Part shown: one piece after another, positions 53,799 through 61,300 of the stretch
Layout of the letters: every line of letters begins with the position of its first letter
How positions within the stretch are numbered: the stretch's first letter is position 1
NCBI GenBank assembly: GCA_037355855.1
Contig: CM074762.1
Span: 5,146,001-5,210,000 of the forward strand
Direction: 5' to 3'
Source of the DNA: Pseudo-nitzschia pungens
Lineage: Eukaryota > Bacillariophyta > Bacillariophyceae > Bacillariales > Bacillariaceae
Length of the DNA: 64,000 nucleotides
The notes under the pieces: generated by a model
Told to the model about the DNA's origin: nothing
Seen by the model: only the letters and a program-made list of their open reading frames with translations
The model's database searches: none
Position numbers and translations under genes: made by a program

Positions 53799-54752
53799 CT
53801 GGGCCCTCCGGAACTGAAAAAAAAATCGCGCGTACCGCACTTTGTGTTGAGTCCCGTTAAAAAAAATCATTTTTTACAACAGTGCGGTTCTAGGGGGAAA
53901 ATATTTTTTTAAGGGGTAAAAAACGTGGGTTTTTTTTCACCATCAATAACCCACGAGTTGCAACGTGGGTTTTTTTTCACCGTGAAAAACCCACTTCAAC
54001 CCACGTGACTCCACAAACCCACGAATGGAATTATTGTGGGTTCATATGAACCCACGTTAACCCACAAAAATAACCCATGAAAACCCACAAAAACCCACAA
54101 AAACCCACGAAATAACCCATGATAACCCAAGACTTTTTTTCCGTGAACCCACGAACCCACGATTGTGGGTCGTGTCGAATCGTGTCGGTCCTCCTCCTCC
54201 CCGGTCCAAAACCGTATTGTAAACAACTGGCGCAACGTGGCTGCTCAAATTGTCCCACATAAACACTCTCCAGTCATCTGTCTGTGGAACTCGCCGCTCC
54301 CATCCACAACTCGTTCACGGAAATGAGCTGAGCGCTCACTAGCGGAAACGCCGCCGCGATCGGGAGAGGACGACTGGTCGTGAAAGAGCTGGCTGTTGTG
54401 GTCGTTTCGGTAAACGCCACCGCGATCGGGAGAGGACGACCCACAATCGTGGGTTCGTGGGTTCACGGAAAAAAGTCGTGGGTTATCATGGGTTATTTCG
54501 TGGGTTTTTGTGGGTTTTCATGGGTTATTTTTGTGGGTTAACGTGGGTTAATGTGGGTTCATTCGTGGGTTCTTTTTCACCGTGAATAACCCACGAATGC
54601 AACGTGGGTTTTTTTTCACCGTGAAAAACCCACGTATTTTAGGGGGACGAAAAAATAAAGGGGAGAATGAATGTAAGTTTACGCAAAACAAATCAGTCCC
54701 GAGTTGACACAAAATTGCATGCGCGCGCAAATTATTTAGTTCCGGAGGGCCC
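53799..54752. mobile_element. Second foldback element, AACCCACG repeats
   Basis: Roughly 950 bp. Outer inverted repeats start C[TA]GGGCCCTCCGGAACT (left from 53799, right ending 54752) and share about 60 bp. Inside, long inverted arms of AACCCACG/CGTGGGTT words (about 53920-54170 and 54437-54640), including TTTTTTTTCACCGTGAAAAACCCACG. The centre (about 54175-54435) is non-repetitive except for CGATCGGGAGAGGACGAC occurring twice. No coding capacity. Its left end overlaps the right end of the previous foldback element. Confidence 0.7.
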
Positions 54753-54975
54753 TGTGATCGAGAGCAAGTTTTGTCATTCACTGGCTAAGTTACTGTACTC
54801 GGGAATCTTCCTCACAAGGTTGACTACTCCGAGTAACCAGGTACCTACCGGCAGCCTACCGGTACGGTAGGTCGTATCTTTTTTTCTTCCGTTCCACCAT
54901 GCGTACCGCACCGGCAGGTATGGCTCGAGAACTTGCACTTTCGTACTTTTATATTTATGCCCTCATGTACTTTAT

Positions 54976-55340
54976 TGAGTGATTCCCGAAATGTCATATC
55001 GAGATAATACATATAATCATTCCCGAAATTAATTAATACATAGAAAAATTGCGCACCCAACGGACATGCCTAGATAAGTTCCAACGGACGAGGCATATTT
55101 TGGAATTTGGAATCTTGTCGAAAGAAACCAAATTATCTATTATCTGCCAACGCGCGCATCTAAAGATTTTTTTGGCGCGCGATTCCGATTTATGTTTATG
55201 TCAAGTCGTAGTCGGACAGACGGCACTACCACTTTTTATGTGAAAAGACATTTAATATATCTCCTTATGTTTTCGGGAATCCAAAGTGACATTTTTTATG
55301 TGGGTCGAAATAATGTGTTATGTATTTCGGGAATCACTCA
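54976..55340. mobile_element. MITE-like inverted-repeat element
   Basis: TGAGTGATTCCCGAAAT at 54976-54992 is the inverse of ATTTCGGGAATCACTCA at 55324-55340; shorter ATTCCCGAAAT copies recur inside at about 55019 and, reversed, at 55274. 365 bp, no ORF of interest. Target duplication not clear. Confidence 0.55.
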
Positions 55341-55406
55341 TTACTGGACGACACACACCGCAAATAGAAACAAACTGTTTCTAAATTCCGTACCGTACGG
55401 TAAGTT

Positions 55407-55501
55407 TACTACGAGATTCCTAACAGCTGTCATCCAGTCCACGTAGAAATTAGTACATATGTGCGTAGAACCAACGGACAGCTTTTAGGAATTTTCTAGT
55501 A
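55407..55501. mobile_element. 95-bp MITE of the CTACGGAATTCC family
   Basis: Ends TACTACGAGATTCCTAACAG and, inverted, CTTTTAGGAATTTTCTAGTA; diverged copy of the ends of the transposon at 16016, with TA on both sides. Confidence 0.65.
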
Positions 55502-56228
55502 ATTATTCATACCGTATTGAGTGTCGGGTACAAAACCGGAACAACGACCATGGATACTGCTGGTGGTACATGGTGCTGCCATTTGTTTTTTGGGAAGAAT
55601 TTTGGAAACAAATTGGAACGACGTGCTTGTTGGGTCGGAGCTCCCCCGGCACAGGAAAGGCCGCTCGAGCGGCCCAACCGCCTTGGAAACCGAAGCAAGA
55701 GTAAGATTAATTTTAAAGAAGACAACAACATCATAATTACGGTACGAGTACGTAAGGTTACTACAGTCCGAACTCGAACAGGTAAGGTTACCCACCGGTA
55801 AGATTACCAGTTGTGGTAGTGACGCACGAGGTTCGCCAAAATGTGGGACGCGTAAACAGGCTTTAAGAGGCCTATGAAGAGCCTAAATAGTCGCGTCCAA
55901 TGGAACAGAATGGGGGACTTCACGGGATAGTTGTACGGTACAAAACTTGATAGCGCTGCAGCGTTGGGGAGGTATCGACAAGGCCAGATGTTAAGATGCA
56001 CACGCATTGGGATTTATTGGGAATGTTTTGGCTATGGCCTTTCGTCGGTTGCCGTACCATTGTCGTAGAGCCTTTTTTGCATCCGAAGCTTGCATCTCAT
56101 CCGTATTGACTGCCGGAACAAATCGCAATGCGACAAGCCGTATTCGAGAACTGTTTAGTGCTTAGGCCTTCGAGGCAGTACCGTAAATATCGAATGAATG
56201 AATCGATTCATTTTTTCTTCATTCTTAC
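55502..56228. other. Intergenic, nothing recognised
   Basis: Short ORFs on both strands without domains. TACGAGTACGTAAGGTTAC-like words near 55740-55800. Confidence 0.4.
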
Positions 56229-56323
56229 TACTACGGAATTCCTATCAGCTGTCCCCCGGTTTCCGTAGAAATTAGTAGTTGAGGATGTAGAACCGGGGGA
56301 CAGCTGATAGGAATTTTGTAGTA
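56229..56323. mobile_element. 95-bp MITE of the CTACGGAATTCC family, copy A
   Basis: TACTACGGAATTCCTATCAG at the left and its inverse, CTGATAGGAATTTTGTAGTA, at the right; inner arms contain GTCCCCCGGTT and AACCGGGGGAC. Left end identical in its first 20 bases to the transposon at 16 kb. Confidence 0.8.
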
Positions 56324-56413
56324 GTACAAAATTCTTATCAGCTGTCCCCCGGTTCTACGTCCCCGACTACTAATTTCTACTGAAACCCGGGGACAGCTGA
56401 TAGAAATTCTGTA
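56322..56413. mobile_element. MITE of the same family, copy B, inverted
   Basis: Shares a TA with copy A and lies in opposite orientation (its middle, CCCGACTACTAATTTCTAC, is the reverse of copy A). Ends ACAAAATTCTTATCAGCTG and CAGCTGATAGAAATTCTGTA. Confidence 0.7.
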
Positions 56414-56824
56414 CCGTAGTATTCGTCTGGACAACTTAGAGCCTCGGGTTCTTATTGTAAACTTCACCTGACAAACGTCACGCTAAGTGAGTGGTCATCT
56501 GTCTATTTACTATTTAGCTCGTTCGAAGTAAGTTAGAAGCTTGCGGAAAGGCTGCTGTCAGCTGGCTGTGTGTCACTCTAGGTTACCTGCTTTTTGTTGA
56601 CAGCTAGTAGCTAGGTAACTTACGGTAATTAGTTGACAACCGCACAATAGGGTTGAGCAAAGCAATAAGCCTTACCGTAAATCTTACCTGTGATCTTGCA
56701 CGCACACACAAAAAAAAGCTTTGGATATCGTTTTGCGTCTCTCACAAAGCAATCAAAATCAATCCAACGGTAAATCCCATCCAAGCGCAGCCGCGAACAC
56801 TACCGTAAACCGCACCGAGCCACC
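56414..56824. other. Upstream region of the cysteine-rich protein gene
   Basis: No gene. AGGTTACC, TAACTTACGG and CTTACCGTAAATCTTACC words at 56580-56695. Promoter not identified; CACC precedes the ATG at 56825. Confidence 0.4.
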
Positions 56825-57562
56825 ATGAAATCCATTTCCAAAAGCCCCATCGCCCTTCTGGCCCTTGCCTGCTGCATCCCCTCCACCCTCGGAGCCGCCA
56901 ACACGGGCGGAAAGAAGTCCAGCTCCTGCGCCTGCCAAGCCCTCGCCTACAACTTTGACATCGACTGCTCCGACCAGACCAACATGAACCAGGCCGTTTT
57001 CGATCTGGAAGCCAACGCCTGCCTCGAGGAGTGCAACTCGGACCACATCTGCCGAAAGAACTTTCTCATCATTCAGGCCCACCACGACTACTGCCTGCAC
57101 GAGGAAGTCCCGGAGATCATCGAGACTTCCATCCACGTCTACGAGAACATTTGCTCGGAGGTCCACTGCGACATCAAGATGAAGACGGATCCGAACTCTC
57201 GCAAGTGTCCCCCCGTCGACTGCGAGACCCAGGTCGGAGACGACGCCTGGCAGATCATGGTGGCCAACAACTGCAAGGACGACTGCTCCACCAGCGACTG
57301 CGGGAGCAACTTTCGGATCATCAAGGCGGTGCACGACCAGTGCCCGCGGGACACCCTTTCGACGGTGGTGGAGATTGCCTACCACGACGTCGACGATGCC
57401 TGCGACGCCCAAGGGTGCAACCTGGCGTCGGCCGACGACGACATGTCCGAGCTGATCTGCACGGAGACCTCCTCTCCCGCCCACACGTTGGGGTCGTCGT
57501 CGCTCACCGGGGCCGCCGCCGTTGTGGGCGGAATGGCTGCCGCCGCCGCAGCGCTTGCGTAA
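56825..57562 (+). CDS. Secreted, probably GPI-anchored two-repeat cysteine-rich protein
   Basis: 245 residues, ATG 56825 in a CACCATG context, single exon. A clear signal peptide (SPIALLALACCIPSTLGA, cleavage about residue 24) and a C-terminal hydrophobic stretch after a Ser/Gly-rich site (SSSLTGAAAVVGGMAAAAAALA) suggest a GPI-anchored surface protein. Between them are two related domains of about 85 residues, near 34-118 and 128-213, each with 8 or so Cys: both contain C-x3-5-C...FxIIxAxHDxC followed by two or three His/Asp/Glu positions (IHVYENIC..C and YHDVDDAC..C). The conserved HDxC and H-x2-D/E-x2-C pattern could bind metal or simply be a disulfide scaffold. No named family recognised. 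Confidence 0.82.
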   Translation: MKSISKSPIALLALACCIPSTLGAANTGGKKSSSCACQALAYNFDIDCSDQTNMNQAVFDLEANACLEECNSDHICRKNFLIIQAHHDYCLHEEVPEIIETSIHVYENICSEVHCDIKMKTDPNSRKCPPVDCETQVGDDAWQIMVANNCKDDCSTSDCGSNFRIIKAVHDQCPRDTLSTVVEIAYHDVDDACDAQGCNLASADDDMSELICTETSSPAHTLGSSSLTGAAAVVGGMAAAAAALA

Positions 57563-58365
57563 GGCGAACCAAAACAAACCTAACCTAACGATACGATACG
57601 ATACGAAAGCGAGCAAATAGATGGGATGGGGGAGTGGTTGGTGTGAGTATGAGTGTGAGTGTGGGCGTTGCTGCGAAAGAAAAGAATGAATCGGATGCCG
57701 CAGCAACGCCGCTGCGGTGTGTGCACCTGTGAACAACCAATGGATCTGGTTTCGTGGTATATATTGATGAATCCTGGTCCTTCGAACCTTTGAATTCCCT
57801 TGTCCGCAATATAAATGCTATGTAGTACCATTAACGAAGAAAAATAGTATTTACTAACAAGAAGTGCAGCAAACAATAACGAAATAGAAAGCAACGGCTC
57901 GAGTGTTGTTACTCGTCGCTGGACGGAATCAATCGTGTCGGAATTGATTGATTGCTGTACGTATTGCGAAACGGTCTGCACGCATCACAAGCGCGCCCCT
58001 GCAGTGCTCTCCGCATCACTTCAAATCGTAATCCTTCGAAAGATTGTCGGTTCCGTTCAGACTGGACGGTTCCGAAAGAAAGAACGCGACGACAGAGTCC
58101 GACACACACACACACAAATAATGCAAAAAAAAACCTCCAAAAGTACGCTTATCCAACTAGTGGTACTGGATTGTACGACTAAACGTGACGGTTGCAGTTT
58201 GCGGCCAAACATTGTGTTTCCAATGACAACGGAATTATCTATCCGAAATGAAACAGCATCCCTCACTGTTCCATGTCCGTTATGCAATAGTATGCTCCGC
58301 AAAATCCACAGAAACCAATACAGTGCGGTATCGTGCTATGCCCTTCCAAAAACGGACGCTTTCTA
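57563..58365. other. Intergenic, convergent 3' regions
   Basis: GATAC pentamers at 57588-57606 follow the stop at 57562. GTGTGA-like repeats at 57640-57665 and a CA dinucleotide run at 58100-58116. An ORF at 57935-59023 overlaps the next gene on the opposite strand and looks like a shadow. Confidence 0.5.
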
Positions 58366-61300
58366 TTACTTTTTGTTCGTCTCCTCCGAGGATGGTACTT
58401 CGCCATCTTCTTCTTCTTCGTCTTTGTTGCCTTTGTCGTCCTTTTTCTCCTGCGTGGTCGCACCGAAGAGGGGTTTCGCTGTCACAGCAGAAGCTTGTCC
58501 ACCAAAGGGTTGCGACGACGGGGCAGGGGACGCAAATGCGTTGAACATTGTCATTTTGGGGGTGGTAGCTGCACCCGGTGTCGGGAGAGTGATGGAGGAA
58601 CCGGAAGTCCCAAACGAAAATTGCGGAAGACCCGAACCCGTGCTGCTTCCGGGCGGCTTGATATCCAGAAAGGCCGCACTTCCAAAGCCGGACGCAGGAG
58701 CGGATCCGGCGTCGGCTTTTTTGCTGCTGCTGCTTGTTCCGAATAATCCCGTCCCTCCGGATCCAAACGCGGAGCCTTTTCCAAATGTGGCGGACGCCCC
58801 ACTGCCGAATGCACCGACTGCTGTTCCTTTCCCAAATCCACTTCCAAAAGTCGATTGCGAAGATGATGCCCCCCCACCAAAAATGCTTCCTGTAGATGGT
58901 CCAGTACCGCTTGGCGTCGGTGTATCTGCTTTGGGAGGTTGTTTCGTTTTGGTGACTTCTTCCCCCTCTTCCATTTCGCCGTCCTCGGCGGTTACTTCTG
59001 GTGCTTCGCCTTCGTCAACTTGAGCAGTTTCTGCGGTTTTCGTTTTGCTTGCCATTTTGGCAGCTGCTGCTTTCAGTGCAGCTGCACTTGGAACAAACGA
59101 TGCAGCCTTCGCATTGAGGGCGGGTGGATCGGCTTTGGCTTCTGGCTTTGGCGTTCCCTTTTCTTTGGCGTCGGTGCTCTCGGTTTTATTGCGTTTTGTT
59201 TCTGGTTCGACGGTCACTGGTTCCGCGGTCTTGGATTCTTCTTTCAATGCCTCTTTCGCTTTCTTCAGCTCCTGGAGCTTCCGTTTCTTCTCCAGAAGCT
59301 TCTCCTTGAAGCTCATTTCCCTTATCTCCCCGGAATTTCTTCGAGTCGGACTCAGTGTTACCGCTTTGTCGGTGCTTGATTTGCTCTCTACAGCAGGCTT
59401 CTTCTGCGAAGCAAACTGCGAAGCAGAACCAGATGATTCATCCTTGCCAAGTTCAGTTGCAGATCGCTTTTTTGCGTTGGTTGTCTCAACGACTTTGCTG
59501 GGAGCGAACTTGAATCCTCCCGGAGGCACCTTTGGCATCACCTTCTTCTCTTCTTTTTTCTCGCCTGGCGCTGTGGCTATGGCTGCTGCTGCTGTTGTTG
59601 TTGTTGATGATGATGTTGACGCAGTCTTAGAATCATTCGAAGAAGTGGTTGTGGTTGCAGGTGTGGCAACAGACTGTTTCGGAGTGGCCGTGGAAGTCTT
59701 CGCACTGGCAGTTGTGTCGTTTGTCGCCGAGTCGGCAGCGCCAGACGCAACAGTGGCTGCCGCCGTGCTTTCTTTCTCCTTCAGTGCTGCTATGGCTTTC
59801 GCAGCTTCCGCTTCCTTCTCCTCGGTCTTGGAGCGCGCTTCCTCCAGTTGCTTATTGAGGGTTGTCGTCTGCTTCCTCAGCTCCAGAATTTGTTTTTGAA
59901 ACTCTCGCAATCTATTTCGTAGTTTTTCGTTCATCTCCGTTGACCCCTTTGCTTGAATCTTCTCGGCCTTTCGCTCTTCCTCTAATGTGGCCATTTTCGC
60001 TTTGAGCTCATCGATCTCCTTCGTCGAAACAGCCTCTTTCTGCGATTTGACAAGCGCAGTTTTCTCCAGAGTAAGCTTAGCGATGGTCTTTTTCTGACTC
60101 TCCACCAGTTGCTTGTTTTTAGAAAGCTCGGAACTTGCGCGACTTGCCAGAGTTCTAATTCTCTTTGCGTCTTCCTCGGCAGTCGATTTCTTTTCTTCCA
60201 GCGACTCGACCTGCTTTTCGAGCTCTTTTGATTTTTTGACAACTTTCAAATGCTCCTCAGGGTCTACTTGATTGAACTTTGATACCAAACTCTGAACCCT
60301 GCCCTTCCAATCACTGATTTCGCGAAGCAAGCTCTCTTTTTCGGTAAGTAGCACTGCCTTGTCGGACTCGAGTTGTTTCTGGACGTCGGCTGCTGGTTGT
60401 AGAGCTTTCTTCGACTCGTCCACTTCTTGCCTGGCATTCGCAAGATTCTTTTGCAATTCTTGCACTTGCTGTTGTAGATGGGCGTTGCTGTCACTGAGCA
60501 ATCTGGATTGTTCCTCTGACGTCTTGAGCTTGTCGGCCATAGAAGTTCCATTTTCGGAATCCTCGCCGCTGGTATTCTTCATGGATTCGCGGACAGCATT
60601 CAGTTCGGCCTGTGTTTCCTCGACAGTTCGTCTGGCAACGGATGCCTTGGTGCGTTCCCTTTCAATGGATCGCTTGGCAGAATCTAGTTGGCCCTCGATG
60701 GCATCTTTCTCGGCGCGAACAAACTTCACTAATTCTCGGAGTTCCGAAACAGTCATTCGCAGTTTTAGCATTTCTTCGTCTCCCGGAATTTCGTCGGCTT
60801 TGTTCTCGGTATCTTCCGATGCACTTGCGTAGCGCGTTTGCATGCTCTCGACCTGTTCGTGGATTTTCTCCAATTGCGCGTGGAGCAGAGCGTTTTCGGA
60901 GCGGGTGGACTCGAGTTTCGTTTTGAACTCGGTCGTGGCTTCTTTGTGCTTGGATTTTTCGGCTTCGAGACTCGACTCCTGGATCTTGAACTTGCTTTGC
61001 AGCGTGGCGGCTTCCTCCATAGCTTCGTTACGGAGACGATTTGCCGTCTCGTTCTCTTCGCGGGCAGCGCGCAAATCTGTACGCGCAGCAGCATGCAGAG
61101 AAAGTTCTCGTTCGTAGTTGGTTTGGGCCTCGTTGAGTTCGGCTTTGAGAGCTGTGAGATCATTCTTGACCTGCGAGAAACGGGACTCCGCATCCTCGGC
61201 TTTCTTCTGGTAGTTTTCTGCGTCGGTTTTGAATCCTGCAATTTCTTGCTTGACTTCGTTCACCGCCTTCTCTCGTTCCTCTCGCTGAACAGAAAGATCG

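Larger units (their letters stand above)
46717..53801. mobile_element. Foldback transposon of AGACGCAT palindromes, split by a gypsy element
   Basis: Ends 46717-46800 and 53715-53801 are inverted repeats of about 80 bp starting C[TA]GGGCCATCCGATGG and containing a GCGCGGTTTTTGAGGACCGCGC hairpin. Inside each end lie arrays of the palindrome TTTAGACGCATAACTATGCG (about 46803-47095 and 53395-53715). Without the gypsy insertion the element is about 1.2 kb and has no coding capacity. It is a non-autonomous foldback element; termini starting CAGGGCC recall hAT elements, but no clear 8-bp duplication is seen, and the right end overlaps the start of the next element at 53799. Confidence 0.75.

Noticed and set aside
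53920..54640. Telomere-like or CRISPR-like CCCACG repeats
   Set aside because: Arms are inverted relative to each other around a core and are bounded by terminal inverted repeats, so a foldback element is a better fit.
55804..56007. Reverse-strand 67-codon ORF with hydrophobic stretch
   Set aside because: No recognised family and lies in mobile-element-rich DNA; insufficient support.
57935..59023. Forward ORF overlapping the end of the TPR-like gene
   Set aside because: Most of it is complementary to the FG and Pro/Ala-poor coding region of the reverse gene; Ser/Pro-rich shadow.
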